64,000 bases of DNA from Fidelibacterota bacterium (GCA_022571215.1 JACZYG010000001.1:248001-312000), one strand, 5' to 3'; counted from the stretch's first letter, positions 31,254-43,821 are shown. Numbers and translations are program-made. The notes: generated by a model from the sequence alone, not told the origin.

Positions 31254-32549
31254 TCACATTTTTATATCTATATAAACTTCACCCCTTATTGACTTGAGCC
31301 AATCATTGTATACTTCTAATCTTTTGTTTCTTATGACCATAGATTCCAATTCATACCAATTGTCTTTAAGTGTCAGTTTTCCACCCTCTCTGATTTCAAT
31401 TGATTTCATAATATGAAATCCAAAATCGGTTTTAAATGGTTTGCTTATGTTGCCAACTTTTAGCGTGTCCAATACTTGAGCAAACTGAGGAATACTCAAG
31501 GACGAAAGATCATACCAACCTAAATTCCCCATATTTGAAGCAACGTCTGGATCATCACTGAACTTAGTGGCTAAATCTTCAAATGATTCTCCGGACTGTG
31601 CCCGCGCTCGTAATTCGTTAAGCGTTTTAACGACTTTTTCCTCATCATATTTACTTGTTTTCTGCATGACCAAAATATGTTTAACGTTTATTCTTTCACC
31701 ACGCCTTTCTATAAGTTTGATAATATGGTATCCGAACTCGGTTTTAATGATTCCACTTATATTGCCCGGTGAAAGTGAATATGCCGCTTCTTCAAATTCA
31801 GGAACGAGAGTTCCGCGTTTCATAAATCCAAGCTCCCCGCCGTTTAAAGCAGAGTTCGTATCATCAGAATATATAGAAGCTAGTTCAGAAAACTCTTCGC
31901 CAGATTTAATTAGTGTGAGAAGACTGTCTATCTTATGATAAGCTGTGCTGTCCGCATTAGAACCAGCCCTAATCTCGATAAGGATATGGCTGATCTTAAC
32001 GGCAGGATTTATCTCCGGCAGGCTGTCGGCATACTGATAGAAAAAATCTTCGACTTCTCTTCTTCCTACACTGATGTTGTTAAATTTTAGTTGCTGAATT
32101 TTTTCCACTAACCGCTGTTTTCTAATTTCCTCGCGATAGTTTCTCCTAAGTCTACTAAGAGGATAACCGATAATTTCTTCCGCTTTTTCCCTCGAACCCA
32201 CCCTTTGAATTATAGCGTCAATCTGTTGGTTTAAAGCCTGTTCAACCTCTTTTTCACTAACCTCTATGCTATCAAGCTCGGCACGATCGAGAAGAATCTT
32301 TTGATCTATCATGGTATTAAGAGTCTTTCTCCAAATGCTTTGATACATACTCGGACTTCTTGATGGATCAATTCTCATGCGAAGAGCCTGGGTTTGCGCA
32401 AATTGATCTACTTCGCTCTTGAGAATTATTTCGTCACCGACAACAGCCGCAATTCCATCTACCACTTGCGACTTTAAAGAACCCGAACTGATTATAAAGG
32501 AAAAAATTATTATTATTAAAAAAATATATTTACTCAAAATAGGCTTCAT
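31254..32549 (-). CDS. SurA-like peptidylprolyl isomerase (two parvulin domains)
   Basis: Signal peptide; VVDGIAAVVGDEIILKSEVD; two rotamase blocks (HILIEIRAGS..GGELGFMKRGTLVPEFEEAAYSL; KHILVMQKT..GNLGWYDL). Confidence 0.92.
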   Translation of the reverse strand: MKPILSKYIFLIIIIFSFIISSGSLKSQVVDGIAAVVGDEIILKSEVDQFAQTQALRMRIDPSRSPSMYQSIWRKTLNTMIDQKILLDRAELDSIEVSEKEVEQALNQQIDAIIQRVGSREKAEEIIGYPLSRLRRNYREEIRKQRLVEKIQQLKFNNISVGRREVEDFFYQYADSLPEINPAVKISHILIEIRAGSNADSTAYHKIDSLLTLIKSGEEFSELASIYSDDTNSALNGGELGFMKRGTLVPEFEEAAYSLSPGNISGIIKTEFGYHIIKLIERRGERINVKHILVMQKTSKYDEEKVVKTLNELRARAQSGESFEDLATKFSDDPDVASNMGNLGWYDLSSLSIPQFAQVLDTLKVGNISKPFKTDFGFHIMKSIEIREGGKLTLKDNWYELESMVIRNKRLEVYNDWLKSIRGEVYIDIKM

Positions 32550-33375
32550 TTATGTAATATCCAGTTGATAGTCGTAGGCTGTCTATAATTTGATAATATA
32601 AAATATTCTGCTTCAGGATTTTAATCTTTTGAATAATTTCGTCGCGAACCTCGTGAACAGGTATTAAGGATTCTTCTTCAAATCTATTTATTATTTGAAG
32701 AATATGGTAACCATATTCTGTTTCAATCGGACCAACAAAATTACCGCGAGATCCAAACGCAGCAGAAGAAATTTCTTCTATTACATCATCCCTGGTGAAT
32801 GTTCGAAGTGTGCCACGAAACCTGCTCAATAGAACCGCCATTTTTTCTTCATTGCTTGTTGACAACGCGCTCTTCAGGTCAACGGCAGATTCCTTGCTGT
32901 CAAGTAAAAAATGATAAGCTCTTATTTGCCGCTTGTCACGAACAAAGCTTTCAATATTATCGTTATAAAAATCTGATATCTCCCCGTCGGAAATGAGAGG
33001 AATTTGCCGGTATCTGTGTTCTAAATAGCTGTTTGCGAGCAGCTCTCTCTTATAGTTTTTTAGATTATCGCTTAGCCTTTCAGTATCAACCGCGTAGCCT
33101 CGCTCAGACACTTGCGCGAGGATCTCCCTGTTGACCCAATCTTCCGCCAGGATTTTCAGACGGTACTTATCAACTTCCGGATTAGAGATCATATATGAAA
33201 GATCGTGATTTGTCAATTTAGCGTTCTTCACGCTTGCAATCAGAACATTCCCGTCGGTAAGTTCGCCTTCTTTATTGATTGATACTAACAATATTGTTGA
33301 AAGAATGCCCAAGAGAATAAATGAAAGTATATATATAATTTTCTTATTCAACGGTTCCTTCGACAACGGTATCAT
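32530..33375 (-). CDS. Membrane-anchored peptidylprolyl isomerase-like protein
   Basis: N-terminal TM; RGNFVGPIETEYGYHILQIINRFEE parvulin C-terminal motif. Confidence 0.8.
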   Translation of the reverse strand: MIPLSKEPLNKKIIYILSFILLGILSTILLVSINKEGELTDGNVLIASVKNAKLTNHDLSYMISNPEVDKYRLKILAEDWVNREILAQVSERGYAVDTERLSDNLKNYKRELLANSYLEHRYRQIPLISDGEISDFYNDNIESFVRDKRQIRAYHFLLDSKESAVDLKSALSTSNEEKMAVLLSRFRGTLRTFTRDDVIEEISSAAFGSRGNFVGPIETEYGYHILQIINRFEEESLIPVHEVRDEIIQKIKILKQNILYYQIIDSLRLSTGYYINEAYFE

Positions 33376-35086
33376 CTAAATTTTTATAGTAGTATTGAGG
33401 CTTATATTTATCAGTAACGTAACTCTCGAATTTATCTATTAAACGTTTTCTTTCGTAACCCCGGAAATCAACAAGAATTCTGTTTCGTATGTTATCAAAG
33501 GGCTCATATTCTGGTTCTTTTACTGAAAGAATCTTGAACAAAGACCAGCTCTTACCAATTTTAACGGGTTTAGAAATATCGCCAACGCTCATTGAGGAAA
33601 CCATTTTACCGATTTTACCCATTTGTAATATTGTAACATCCTTGATTATTCCCAGGCTTTTTTCAACCTTTTTTCTTTCGCTGAATTTAACCGCCAATTC
33701 AGTCATATCGGCACCGTTATTGGAAAGCGCGTAAAGAGAGTCCGCAAGATTTTTATCAGACACAAGTATCTCTACGATATCAGATTTCCTCTTTGAAACA
33801 TAGTTGTCTTTGTGCTCATTATAATATTTTTGAAGATCGTCGTCCGTGTTATTCATCTCTTTGGAGAATTCAGATTCACGAATTTCTTGCCAGACGAATT
33901 CCCGCTCTTTTTTCTTTAACTCCTTCTTGACTTCCGGTCGTTTGTCGTAATCGTTATCAAATCCGAATTTAGAAACGACCGCTTTATTTATCTCTCCGGC
34001 AACGATATTTTTAACAAGAGAGCTATCAGTAAAAGTAGTAATCGCCATGCCGGTAGATCGGTTTTTTATAAGATCAATTAGCACCTGCGTGGTGACTTCC
34101 CTGTCAAAATAAGTAGCAAGGGGGCCGTTTTCCTTTTGTTCGTTTAGAAACACTGCGGGGCTTTTGCCGGATTGGGCGGAACGGTTTGTTTGTAAGTAAG
34201 TAAGAATATTTTTAATCAACTCGTCGATTTTATCCATATTTATTACCGTGCCGGCAATGTTGTTTAGCGAGTCGACAAACGACTCGGCTGCTTTGATCAG
34301 GACTTCATTGCGCATGGTATAAAGCTTGCTTCTCAGCTGGGCTTCCATTTTATTAAACGAATCCAATTTAACAGACTTAACGCTGTCAATCCAGATAAGA
34401 TGATAACCATAGGAGCTTTCAACGGGTTCAGACAATGTATTTATTGGAAGAGAAAATGCGACTTCTTGGAACGAATCTTCCATATCACCCCATTTGAAAA
34501 AGCCAAGACTACCGCCATTGACCGAAGTCCGATCTTCCGAAAGACTATCCGCGAATAAAATAAAATCCTCCTGGCTGTTTATATCCGACCGGATCTTTGT
34601 TATTACGTTAAGCGCCCCGTCTTTTGACCGCGAAACCTCAGGGGGGGCGGATGAGGTACCGCTATATGTAATTAAAATATGACGTCCTGAAACTTGTTTT
34701 TTTAGATTTTCATATAGTTTCCTAAGCGCGTCTTCACCGGCGTACCGCTCCAATATTTCCCCGCGATAAACTATATTTACCATCCTGCTCTTGACAAATA
34801 AGTCCATCTTCTCAATAACGGTGTCATTTTTGTGGAACCCTCTTTTATAGCCCTCTTTGACATACATCTCGCGCATGACATAGCTCGTTATTTGTTTTTT
34901 GCGAAACTCAAAACCTCTCTGAAAAAAAACAGCGCTATCTGCGGGGCTTATGACGTCATATAGGTAGATATATTCATTGCCAATTTTAGCGACAGGAGGT
35001 CCCGTGTCTGACGGATGTTCTTTTGAGCAGCCGGCAATGATTAATGCCAGAAATATCACTGTGGCTGTCGAGCGGAGTTGAATCAT
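33344..35086 (-). CDS. Parvulin-type peptidylprolyl isomerase lipoprotein
   Basis: Lipobox LALIIAGCSKE; GRHILITYSG...NGGSLGFFKWGDMEDSFQEVAFSLPINTLSEPVESSYGYHLIWIDS. Confidence 0.9.
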   Translation of the reverse strand: MIQLRSTATVIFLALIIAGCSKEHPSDTGPPVAKIGNEYIYLYDVISPADSAVFFQRGFEFRKKQITSYVMREMYVKEGYKRGFHKNDTVIEKMDLFVKSRMVNIVYRGEILERYAGEDALRKLYENLKKQVSGRHILITYSGTSSAPPEVSRSKDGALNVITKIRSDINSQEDFILFADSLSEDRTSVNGGSLGFFKWGDMEDSFQEVAFSLPINTLSEPVESSYGYHLIWIDSVKSVKLDSFNKMEAQLRSKLYTMRNEVLIKAAESFVDSLNNIAGTVINMDKIDELIKNILTYLQTNRSAQSGKSPAVFLNEQKENGPLATYFDREVTTQVLIDLIKNRSTGMAITTFTDSSLVKNIVAGEINKAVVSKFGFDNDYDKRPEVKKELKKKEREFVWQEIRESEFSKEMNNTDDDLQKYYNEHKDNYVSKRKSDIVEILVSDKNLADSLYALSNNGADMTELAVKFSERKKVEKSLGIIKDVTILQMGKIGKMVSSMSVGDISKPVKIGKSWSLFKILSVKEPEYEPFDNIRNRILVDFRGYERKRLIDKFESYVTDKYKPQYYYKNLDDTVVEGTVE

Positions 35087-35121
35087 TAATATAGTTCCTT
35101 CAGTTTATAATTTATAATTGC

Positions 35122-38100
35122 CTAAGCCATCAAGTTAATTGATGACGATAAAGATTTCAACAACGAACTAGCTGATTTCAGGGTATTATTTTCATCTAAT
35201 TCGGCTTGTAAGAAAGTTTTTTCACCGGCTTTTATAGAAATGCTATACGCCTCTATTCCCTTGGTCTTCGCGAGAATCTTGAAAAATTCGTTGTTAGAAG
35301 ATATTTCATTGGATTTTCCTATAAGGCCGGTAAGTATAAGGTGTTTAATAGAAATAGATTTAATTAACAGGGTAGATGCTAAGATTTTTATTTTTGCCAG
35401 TTCTAACAGATTTCTCGCTTCAATTGGAATGGAGCCGAACCGATCTAACAGCTCGGTGGAAATAGAATCAACCATCGAAACTTCATTTGAAGAAGCCAAT
35501 CGCCTGTAAAAATCTATTCTTGTTTCTCCATCTTCTATGTAAGTTCCGGGGAGATAAGCATCAATATCACAATCTATTTCGGTCTTCACCTCGAGCGTAG
35601 AAGCCGTCTCTAAGCCGTAACTTTTTTTCATCTCCTCGACAGCCTCGTTAACGAGCTTGTTGTAAAGATCAAATCCAACGGCTTCCATGAATCCGCTCTG
35701 CTTTGTTCCCAATAAATTTCCGGCGCCCCTGATTTCGAGGTCTTGCATGGCGATATTAAAACCCGCTCCGAGATGGGAAAAATTTTCAAGAGTTTTCAAC
35801 CGCTTAAGGGCGGTCTCGGTCAATTTATGAGCCGGAGGCACTAATAGATACGCAAATGCCCGCCGGTCAGAGCGTCCGACCCTTCCGCGGAGCTGGTAAA
35901 GCTGAGATAGCCCAAACTTATCCGCCCTGTTTACAAGGATGGTATTCACATTCGGAATATCTAAACCGCTTTCGATTATCATCGTGCTTAATAAAACTTC
36001 GTACTCACCCCCCATGAACTTGGCCATTATTGTTTCAAGCTCTTTCGGTCTCATCTGACCGTGCGCGATACAGATACTTACTTGGGGAACCCACTTCTTT
36101 AATGTGTTATATATCCGATCAATAGATTTTACAGCGTTATGAACAAAAAATACCTGACCGCCACGCTCTGTTTCTTTAATAATTGCGTCGCGAACTACAC
36201 CCTCATCAAACGAAGTTATTTCAGTGTAGATTGGTAGCCTGTTCTTTGGGGGTGTATTGATGTTTGAAAGATCGCGAGCGCCAAGAAGAGAAAAATTCAA
36301 GGTTCTTGGAATTGGCGTCGCCGACATAGAAATGGTGTCCACGGAGAGCCTCATCTCTTTTAATCGTTCTTTCTGTTTCACTCCAAAGCGATGTTCTTCG
36401 TCAATGATAAGAAGCCCAAGATCTTTAAATATGACATCCTTGCTTAACAACCGATGAGTACCTATTAATATATCAACCTTGCCGGTCCCTAACCCGGAAA
36501 TGATTTCGGATTGCTCCTTCTTGCTACGGAACCTGCTTATCGATTCCACATTAACGGGGAATGGGGCGAGCCTTTCTTTAAAGGTCATGTAATGCTGCTC
36601 GGCAAGGATTGTGGTCGGCACGAGAATGGCGGTTTGTTTGCCGTTGATCGCGCACTTAAAAGCGGCGCGGAGGGCAACTTCTGTTTTTCCAAACCCGACA
36701 TCTCCGCAGAGAAGCCTGTCCATTGGATACTCTTTTTCCATATCGGATTTGACCTCTTCGATGGCTTGCAATTGATCCTTGGTTTCGCTGTAAGGAAAGC
36801 TAGACTCGAGGGCCCACTGCATGTCTTCGTCAGCGCCGAATGAAAATCCCTTTGAGTTTAATCTTTTGGCATAAAGCTCCACCAAATCACGGGCAATCTT
36901 TGATACCGAAGATTTTGTGTTTTCCTTGAGCTTCTCCCATTCGCCCGTTCCGAGCTTGTTTAACTTGGGTTTTACGCCTTCAGCTGCTTTATATTTTTGT
37001 ATTCGATGAAAATTCTCAACAGGGAGATAGATTTTATCATCTCCGGCATAGACAATCTTCAGGCATTCTCTCACGGCGCCCCGTATCTTAATCTTTTCCA
37101 TCCCTCGATATTTGCCAATTCCGTGCTCAATGTGTACGAGATAGTCTCCCATTCTAATCCCGTCTATACGCCTTACAGGCGTGCTGTGTGATGAAAAACC
37201 TAAAAACGACCGCCGTTTCCGGTGCCTGTCAAAGATTTGATGGTCTGTTAATAAATGTAATTTGACGGACGGCAGATGAAACCCGCCGGACAGCGGAATA
37301 GGCAATAATACAACCCCTTCGTCTCCAATGATATTGTTCATGCGTTCCTTATGGAATTCATTTTCACACGATACGATTATTGAATCGTTTAAGCGCGACC
37401 ACTTGCGTAAATCGGCGGAAAGGGCATTAATCGATCTGGCATATCCGTATTGCGGTATGCTGCCGAAATTCAGTGAATTTTTAGATGAAAATGATTTTAC
37501 ATTCAGACCGCGGAACCGGGCAATCTCCTTTCTGAGCAATCCGACATCTATTTCACTGTTTTTCTCGTTGAGCAATTCAATTTTGTCTTCGTGTTCAATC
37601 CAAACTAAGGATTGTTCGGGCAGAATCGAAATAATCCCCCCCGGTGCTTCATCCTTTGCGAAAACAGCTAGCCGCAAATCAGGTAGTATCTGTATGTTCT
37701 TTATATGTTTACGAGATATTTGAGAGTTGATGTCAAATTCTCTGATAGAATCAATTTCATCTCCGAAAAACTCAATACGCACTGGGTGTTCATATGAGAT
37801 TGGAAAAATATCCACTATACCGCCGCGTATACTAAATTCGAACGGTCTCGAAACCATCTTCTCTGCTTCATACCCAATGTCAATTAATTTTGTCTTGAGA
37901 TCGTTTAGCCTGATTTCTTTGCCAATCTTAATCTGTATGGAGGATTTGATAATTTTGTTAGGCGGCGTAACAGGTTCTGTGAGACCTGTAAATGTGGTCA
38001 CCAAGATAACCGGCGAGCTCTTATGAATAGCGTTAAGCGCTTGAGACTGAAAAGAGAGCAGCGTAAGAGCTTCCTGTCCGATAGATTTGCCCGATTCCGG

Positions 38101-38391
38101 AAAGAAATAGACCAGCCCCTTTCCAACGAGAATTTCAAGGTCGTCTCTAATAGCTTCGGCATCTTTCAACGACGGCGCTGCGACCAGGATGCTTTCGCCC
38201 GTCTGGCGGAAAGCGCTTTTAATTAAGAATGAAGTGAGAGACCCGGAAATTCCGGAAATGTCAAATCGTATAGAGTCTGTTAGTTTCCGGTTGAATTTTT
38301 TATACACGCTCCCGGATGAAAGAAGCTCCTCTATTACTCCAACTTCCGCCTGGGAGGGGTCTGGTAGAATTCGTTCAGACCTTAAAGTCAT
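35122..38391 (-). CDS. mfd: Transcription-repair coupling factor
   Basis: [75 protein letters not shown]. Confidence 0.97.
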   Translation of the reverse strand: MTLRSERILPDPSQAEVGVIEELLSSGSVYKKFNRKLTDSIRFDISGISGSLTSFLIKSAFRQTGESILVAAPSLKDAEAIRDDLEILVGKGLVYFFPESGKSIGQEALTLLSFQSQALNAIHKSSPVILVTTFTGLTEPVTPPNKIIKSSIQIKIGKEIRLNDLKTKLIDIGYEAEKMVSRPFEFSIRGGIVDIFPISYEHPVRIEFFGDEIDSIREFDINSQISRKHIKNIQILPDLRLAVFAKDEAPGGIISILPEQSLVWIEHEDKIELLNEKNSEIDVGLLRKEIARFRGLNVKSFSSKNSLNFGSIPQYGYARSINALSADLRKWSRLNDSIIVSCENEFHKERMNNIIGDEGVVLLPIPLSGGFHLPSVKLHLLTDHQIFDRHRKRRSFLGFSSHSTPVRRIDGIRMGDYLVHIEHGIGKYRGMEKIKIRGAVRECLKIVYAGDDKIYLPVENFHRIQKYKAAEGVKPKLNKLGTGEWEKLKENTKSSVSKIARDLVELYAKRLNSKGFSFGADEDMQWALESSFPYSETKDQLQAIEEVKSDMEKEYPMDRLLCGDVGFGKTEVALRAAFKCAINGKQTAILVPTTILAEQHYMTFKERLAPFPVNVESISRFRSKKEQSEIISGLGTGKVDILIGTHRLLSKDVIFKDLGLLIIDEEHRFGVKQKERLKEMRLSVDTISMSATPIPRTLNFSLLGARDLSNINTPPKNRLPIYTEITSFDEGVVRDAIIKETERGGQVFFVHNAVKSIDRIYNTLKKWVPQVSICIAHGQMRPKELETIMAKFMGGEYEVLLSTMIIESGLDIPNVNTILVNRADKFGLSQLYQLRGRVGRSDRRAFAYLLVPPAHKLTETALKRLKTLENFSHLGAGFNIAMQDLEIRGAGNLLGTKQSGFMEAVGFDLYNKLVNEAVEEMKKSYGLETASTLEVKTEIDCDIDAYLPGTYIEDGETRIDFYRRLASSNEVSMVDSISTELLDRFGSIPIEARNLLELAKIKILASTLLIKSISIKHLILTGLIGKSNEISSNNEFFKILAKTKGIEAYSISIKAGEKTFLQAELDENNTLKSASSLLKSLSSSINLMA

Positions 38392-40261
38392 ATGCCCTGA
38401 GGGCTATAGCAACAAGAGACAGATCGGAGGGTGTTATCCCAGAGATACGGGAAGCTTGGCCAAGCGAATCCGGTTTCATGGCAGAGAGCTTCTGCCTGCC
38501 CTCGGCGGACAATGAACGAATCGAGCTATAGTCAAAGGCGGATGGTATGTTCTTATATTCCATTTTTAGGAAACGCGCTACCTGGTCGTTTTGTCTCTTT
38601 ATATACCCTTCGTATTTCACTTCTAATTCGACCTGTTCCGCCGATTCGGGATCGGCATAAATCTTCTTCACAATAGCTGGAAACGTTGTTTCAAATGCGG
38701 GCAGGATGTCAAGTAGCTTAATCTCTGGACGTCTCAACAATTGAAGGAATGAGGAGGGTTTATTGGCGGGACGACCGATAATATGTCCCAATTGTTCGTT
38801 AATTTTTTTTGCGGAAAGAGAGGTTTTTCTTAAAGCTATAACCGCCTCTTCTACAAGAGATTTTTTTATCAACGCCCGATCATATATTTTCTTTGGGGTC
38901 AAACCAAGATTGTAGCCCTTTTCTGATAGGCGAATGTCTGCATTATCATGACGTAATAGGATCCTGTATTCCGCTCGTGATGTGAACATTCTATATGGCT
39001 CTGTGGTGCCCTTTGTCACAAGATCGTCAACGAGGACTCCAATATAGCTCTCCGCTCTGTTCGTATGGAATTTATCTCTTCCTGCAAGTTTCAGCGCAGC
39101 GTTGATTCCGGCAACAAGTCCTTGCGCCGCGGCCTCTTCATAGCCGCTTGTGCCGTTTATCTGACCGGCGAAATATAGATTTTTCACTAATTTCGTTTCC
39201 ATTGTGTGGTAAAGCTGATGTGGTGGGAAATAATCATATTCAACGGCATAGCCGGGGCGGGTGAGCACTGCTTCTTCCAAGCCGGGGACCGTTCTGATGG
39301 CTTCGGTCTGGACATCCTCCGGGAGGCTTGTTGAGAAGCCGTTGACATATATTTCATCTTTCCCTATTCCTTCTATTTCAAGATAAAGTTGATGAGACGA
39401 CCTATCGGAAAACCTGATTATCTTATCCTCTATTGAAGGACAATATCGAGGTCCAATGCCTTCTATCAGTCCTGTAAACATTGGTGATTTATCAAGCCCG
39501 GATTCGATTATTTCGTGTGTTTTAACGTTTGTGTGTGTAATGTATGCCGGAATGTTCGGGGGATTGAAGTTTTTTGTGCTGAATGAAAACGGTCTTGGCT
39601 CTTCGTCTCCATATTGCGGTTCGGTCAGATCAAAATTAATCGTATCTTTTTTAAGTCTTGGCGGTGTTCCTGTTTTTAATCTTCCTGTTATAAACCCTAA
39701 TCCGGTTAAGTTGTCAGTTAACCCGCCAGCTTTTTCTTCTCCAACCCTCCCGCCGGATGTTGATTTCAGTCCGGTATGCATTAGCCCGTTCAGAAACGTC
39801 CCGCAGGTGAGTATAACTGATTTAGCGGAGATTGTTCCGTGATTGGTAGTATGAACTCCATTTGCCTTCTTGGATGCTACAGAGACGCCGACTACAGAGT
39901 CTCTGATTAGCGTTATATTTTTCTCCGAGTTGACCACGGCGCTCATGTATTCAGCGTATGCGTATTTATCGCTTTGGCACCGTGGAGACCAGACAGCGCG
40001 TCCCTTTGAGCGATTAAGCATTTTAAATTGAATCCCGGTTGCGTCAGCCGCCTTGCCCATTTCCCCTCCGAGGGCATCAATTTCTCGTACAAGGTGTCCC
40101 TTTGCGAGTCCCCCGATTGCGGGATTACAAGACATTCTTCCGATAGCGCCGGTGTCCATCGTGATGATAGCCACACTGTTGCCCATTCTGGCGGACGAAA
40201 GAGCAGCCTCAATTCCGGCATGACCCGCGCCGACGACTATTATATCGTAACTTTCAGTCAT
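38375..40261 (-). CDS. mnmG: tRNA uridine-5-carboxymethylaminomethyl modification protein MnmG
   Basis: [50 protein letters not shown]; start taken at MTESYDII (40261) not 40345. Confidence 0.97.
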   Translation of the reverse strand: MTESYDIIVVGAGHAGIEAALSSARMGNSVAIITMDTGAIGRMSCNPAIGGLAKGHLVREIDALGGEMGKAADATGIQFKMLNRSKGRAVWSPRCQSDKYAYAEYMSAVVNSEKNITLIRDSVVGVSVASKKANGVHTTNHGTISAKSVILTCGTFLNGLMHTGLKSTSGGRVGEEKAGGLTDNLTGLGFITGRLKTGTPPRLKKDTINFDLTEPQYGDEEPRPFSFSTKNFNPPNIPAYITHTNVKTHEIIESGLDKSPMFTGLIEGIGPRYCPSIEDKIIRFSDRSSHQLYLEIEGIGKDEIYVNGFSTSLPEDVQTEAIRTVPGLEEAVLTRPGYAVEYDYFPPHQLYHTMETKLVKNLYFAGQINGTSGYEEAAAQGLVAGINAALKLAGRDKFHTNRAESYIGVLVDDLVTKGTTEPYRMFTSRAEYRILLRHDNADIRLSEKGYNLGLTPKKIYDRALIKKSLVEEAVIALRKTSLSAKKINEQLGHIIGRPANKPSSFLQLLRRPEIKLLDILPAFETTFPAIVKKIYADPESAEQVELEVKYEGYIKRQNDQVARFLKMEYKNIPSAFDYSSIRSLSAEGRQKLSAMKPDSLGQASRISGITPSDLSLVAIALRAYDFKV

Positions 40262-40312
40262 GATAACACAATAATAACACTGATGTAATTGATTTGCAAA
40301 CCGAAGCTGCCC

Positions 40313-40328
40313 TGTTTCACGTGAAACA
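40313..40328. promoter_or_regulatory. parS centromere site 1
   Basis: TGTTTCACGTGAAACA, exact match to canonical ParB-binding palindrome. Confidence 0.95.
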
Positions 40329-40360
40329 GCCGCAGTGTTCGGCATGCGGTATTGTGAAGA

Positions 40361-40376
40361 TGTTTCACGTGAAACA
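40361..40376. promoter_or_regulatory. parS centromere site 2
   Basis: TGTTTCACGTGAAACA, exact match; 48 bp from site 1. Confidence 0.95.
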
Positions 40377-40378
40377 CA

Positions 40379-41758
40379 CTATTTCCCGATGCAAAATCGT
40401 CCAAATATCTCATTTAAAACATCGTCCGTGGTTATTTCCCCTGTTATCTCTCCTAAGTAATTCATGGCATCTCTTATATCAACCGAAATGAATTCATTTC
40501 CAACATTGTTTATCGTACTTTCGAGCGCCATTTTTAAGGATTTTTCGCTTTTGCTCAAGGCGGCCGCCTGCCTCGCATTGGTAATAATCGCATCTTCACC
40601 GGCATCGTATTTTCTTAGCCTGCTTGATATGAGAATAGAAAGCTCGTGAAGTCCTTCCCCCGTTGGGTTAGATATAGCTAAATCAGGCGTGATATTTTGT
40701 TTTTCGGGGTCAAAAGACTTGTGCCGTGGAAGGTCTGACTTGCTTTCAATGGTTATGTATTCCCTGTTTTTCAGTTCGGTATGAATGTATAGATCATCTT
40801 CCCCTAACGGCGAACTTCTATCAAGGAGCCAAAGTATAAGGTCTGCAGACTGAATCTGCTCGAAAGTCTTCTCAATGCCTAATTTTTCTACTGATTCGCC
40901 CGCATTCCTGATACCGGCAGTGTCAATAAGCCGAACAAGAAATCCATCAACATCAACGGAGCATTCGATTGAGTCTCTTGTAGTGCCGGGTGTTTCTGTC
41001 ACTATTGCTCTTTCTTCCGCCAATAGGGAGTTTAGAAGGCTTGACTTGCCGACGTTGGGTTTTCCTATAATGGGTACGATAGCCCCATTTCTAACAATTT
41101 TACCGTATCCATAATTATCTGTTATCAGTTGAATTCCCGCTAATACCTGATTGATTTTCTCGGCGATCACCTCTTTTGGTGTTGGTACGATTTCGTCATC
41201 GGAAAAATCCAACTCAGCTTCAATTAGCGCGGATAGCTCCACAATTTTCGACCTCAAGAAAGATGTTCTTTCCTTTAATGCTCCCTGCATCTGTAGAATA
41301 GAGAACCTGTGGGCGGATTTGACCTTTGCGGATATCAGGTCCGCCACCGCCTCCGCCTGTGATAGATCTATTCTTCCGCCAAGAAACGCTCTTTTGGTAA
41401 ATTCACCGGGATCTGCTATTCTTGCTCCGGCAGCAGTGCTCAATTTTAGAATTTGTCCCTGCACATACTCACCTCCATGGCAGCTTATTTCAACCAGGTC
41501 TTCCGTAGTATACGAATGCGGCGCCTTGAAGAAAGTCAACACAACCTCGTCTATCGTTTCACCGGTAGATGGGTCGGAAATAGTTGTCACTAATGCCCTC
41601 CCGTGTGATTTCGAGGATATTCTTTTGTTTGGCGGGAGCAGCTTATTCAGGATAGAAACGGATTCTGAGCCGGAAAGCCTTACAACAGCTAAGCCACCCA
41701 AGCCCGGAGGGGTGGAAAGCGCAACTATAGTATCATCATCTCTTGGTTCGACAGCCAT
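40379..41758 (-). CDS. mnmE: tRNA modification GTPase MnmE
   Basis: DTIVALSTPPGLGGLAVVRLSG, GKPNVGKSSLLNSLL, VTETPGTTRDSIE, C-terminal FCIGK. Confidence 0.97.
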   Translation of the reverse strand: MAVEPRDDDTIVALSTPPGLGGLAVVRLSGSESVSILNKLLPPNKRISSKSHGRALVTTISDPSTGETIDEVVLTFFKAPHSYTTEDLVEISCHGGEYVQGQILKLSTAAGARIADPGEFTKRAFLGGRIDLSQAEAVADLISAKVKSAHRFSILQMQGALKERTSFLRSKIVELSALIEAELDFSDDEIVPTPKEVIAEKINQVLAGIQLITDNYGYGKIVRNGAIVPIIGKPNVGKSSLLNSLLAEERAIVTETPGTTRDSIECSVDVDGFLVRLIDTAGIRNAGESVEKLGIEKTFEQIQSADLILWLLDRSSPLGEDDLYIHTELKNREYITIESKSDLPRHKSFDPEKQNITPDLAISNPTGEGLHELSILISSRLRKYDAGEDAIITNARQAAALSKSEKSLKMALESTINNVGNEFISVDIRDAMNYLGEITGEITTDDVLNEIFGRFCIGK

Positions 41759-41782
41759 TGTCTTTGATTTGAAAAAATTATG

Positions 41783-43579
41783 TTATTCCGTTGAGGCTTT
41801 GCCCCTTATCCTGCTAAATATTCCGTCAGAGAGGTATTTTGTTTGAATGACGCTAAATATATTAAATAGAGAGTAATACAAATTCAAACCGGACGGAAAA
41901 GTATTAAAAAACAAAACCATAAACACAGGCATAAAGTAGCCCATCAGTTTTTGTTGTTCACTTGTCGAGGATTGCCCCGAATACTTTTGTTGTAAATACA
42001 TTGTGAAGCCCATAAATATGGGCAGAAAGTTTACATTGGGACCGTAAATCGGAAGACTGAATGGAAGGGTAAACAGTGTATCTTGTGATGACAGATCGGT
42101 AATCCACCAAATGAATTCCGCCCCTCGAAGCTCAATGGTAGAACGAAATACCGTGAATAGGGCGAACAATAACGGCATTTGAATGAGCATGGGTAAGCAC
42201 CCGCCAAGAGGATTAACACCCTTCTCTTTAAATAATTGCATCTGCTTTTTTTGCATGGTTGGCTGGTCGTCTTTATACTTTTCTTTCAATTCCGCTATGA
42301 CCGGTTGCAAATCCTGCATTTTTTTCATTGACACAAAGCTTTTGTGCGTAAGCGGATATACTAAAATTTTGATCAGTATCGAGAAAATTATAATGACTAA
42401 GCCATAATTGGGTACAATTGAGTGTATTTTGACAAAAGACCACAAAACAGCTCGACCAATCGGTCGGACAAAGCCCCATCCGAAGTTCATCATTTTCTGT
42501 AGGTCAACCTGATAAGACTTTAGTATATCGGCACTTATGGGTCCAAGGTAGACAGTAAATGTGTTGGTGCTGCTCCCCGAAGGATTAACAACGGGAACAT
42601 CAAGCGAAATTCCATAGGATTTATATAATTCGTCATTTATTGTTGTTCTGCCCCTGGATTTTAACATAACCCGGTTGGAAGAGTTCCTATCAGGGATTAT
42701 TACGGCAGTGAAGTATTTTGTCCTTGTTGCCGCCCAGGATACGGAGCCGTCAAAATATACGCGCTCTATTTCGCCGTCAGAAGCGTCTATCTCTTCAAGT
42801 TCACCTCCTAACAGCGCTAAACCCCTTGCATACTGCATATCGTCGTTTAGGTACCTTTCTGTTGATAAGAGCGGTGTTTCCCAATAAATAGAGTACCTGT
42901 TATCAATTGTAGCTCCTGCTAATCCGGATACATCCACGGTAAGAGTAAAGTCATATTTTTCGGCGTTGAATCGAAATGTCTTCCGAACGACAGAACCATT
43001 ATTAAGTTGAGTATAGAAAGATATCTCAGTAGTTTCTTCATAATTCAAACTGATAAAAGCTTGATTTTCCGGACCAGCTGACCAATTGTAATTTGAAAGA
43101 TCAACAGTATCGCGATTGACATCCGTAAACCGAATACCCAAATTTCCGGAATTTAAATTATGTATCATTTTGACCGGATTTGAGTCATGATCAAGAAAAT
43201 CGTTTAAAACCCACTTGGTTATTTTACCTCCGCCCATAGAAGAAAGCTGCGCCGAGTATAGCGGAGTTTCAATAGAGATAAAGGATTCTTCTTTAGAAAC
43301 AGCATCTGTTGTAGAACCGATTTGGGTATTGTTGATTGTATCGCGTTTATCAAGAGTCACCGGGGAGAGTGTAGTTGTGAAGCTGCCCGGATCATTTGAA
43401 GGTGGGGCGTCTACTTGTACCGGATCGGGCAGTCTGTCTTCAACCGGAGGATTAATGAATCTTAAGTACGAAGGTGTAAATACAAGTATAAGACCGATCA
43501 GGAGGATCGCCAAGATCGTATTTCTGTTAGACTCACTCATGGTACTAAGTCGACCCCCCCCGAATGAAACGGATGACAT
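41783..43579 (-). CDS. yidC: Membrane protein insertase YidC
   Basis: [73 protein letters not shown]; start may be MSESNRN, downstream of the ORF start. Confidence 0.95.
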   Translation of the reverse strand: MSSVSFGGGRLSTMSESNRNTILAILLIGLILVFTPSYLRFINPPVEDRLPDPVQVDAPPSNDPGSFTTTLSPVTLDKRDTINNTQIGSTTDAVSKEESFISIETPLYSAQLSSMGGGKITKWVLNDFLDHDSNPVKMIHNLNSGNLGIRFTDVNRDTVDLSNYNWSAGPENQAFISLNYEETTEISFYTQLNNGSVVRKTFRFNAEKYDFTLTVDVSGLAGATIDNRYSIYWETPLLSTERYLNDDMQYARGLALLGGELEEIDASDGEIERVYFDGSVSWAATRTKYFTAVIIPDRNSSNRVMLKSRGRTTINDELYKSYGISLDVPVVNPSGSSTNTFTVYLGPISADILKSYQVDLQKMMNFGWGFVRPIGRAVLWSFVKIHSIVPNYGLVIIIFSILIKILVYPLTHKSFVSMKKMQDLQPVIAELKEKYKDDQPTMQKKQMQLFKEKGVNPLGGCLPMLIQMPLLFALFTVFRSTIELRGAEFIWWITDLSSQDTLFTLPFSLPIYGPNVNFLPIFMGFTMYLQQKYSGQSSTSEQQKLMGYFMPVFMVLFFNTFPSGLNLYYSLFNIFSVIQTKYLSDGIFSRIRGKASTE

Positions 43580-43821
43580 TTTGAAATTCTTTTTATGGAC
43601 ATTAAGCCTCCTTTTATTACCCCGTATTTCTCCACCGCTTCAACAGAGTAATTTGAACAGGATGGATAAAAGCGGCAATTCGAGCCAAGAAATGGAGAAA
43701 TCGCCAACCGATAAATTCGTAAAAGTCCGAGGACTGTCAGTTGGGCTATATTCCTATGTTTATTTAATCTTGGCACTAATTTGTTTCGCAATATCAATAA
43801 TTGAAGATTGGATGTTGCCAA
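43537..43821 (-). CDS. yidD: Membrane protein insertion efficiency factor YidD
   Basis: [62 protein letters not shown]; true start uncertain (ORF overlaps rnpA). Confidence 0.92.
   Translation of the reverse strand: MATSNLQLLILRNKLVPRLNKHRNIAQLTVLGLLRIYRLAISPFLGSNCRFYPSCSNYSVEAVEKYGVIKGGLMSIKRISKCHPFHSGGVDLVP

Noticed and set aside
40294-40491. [17 protein letters not shown]...[10 protein letters not shown]
   Set aside because: Product of the two parS palindromes and antisense mnmE; typical spurious MFHVKH ORF.
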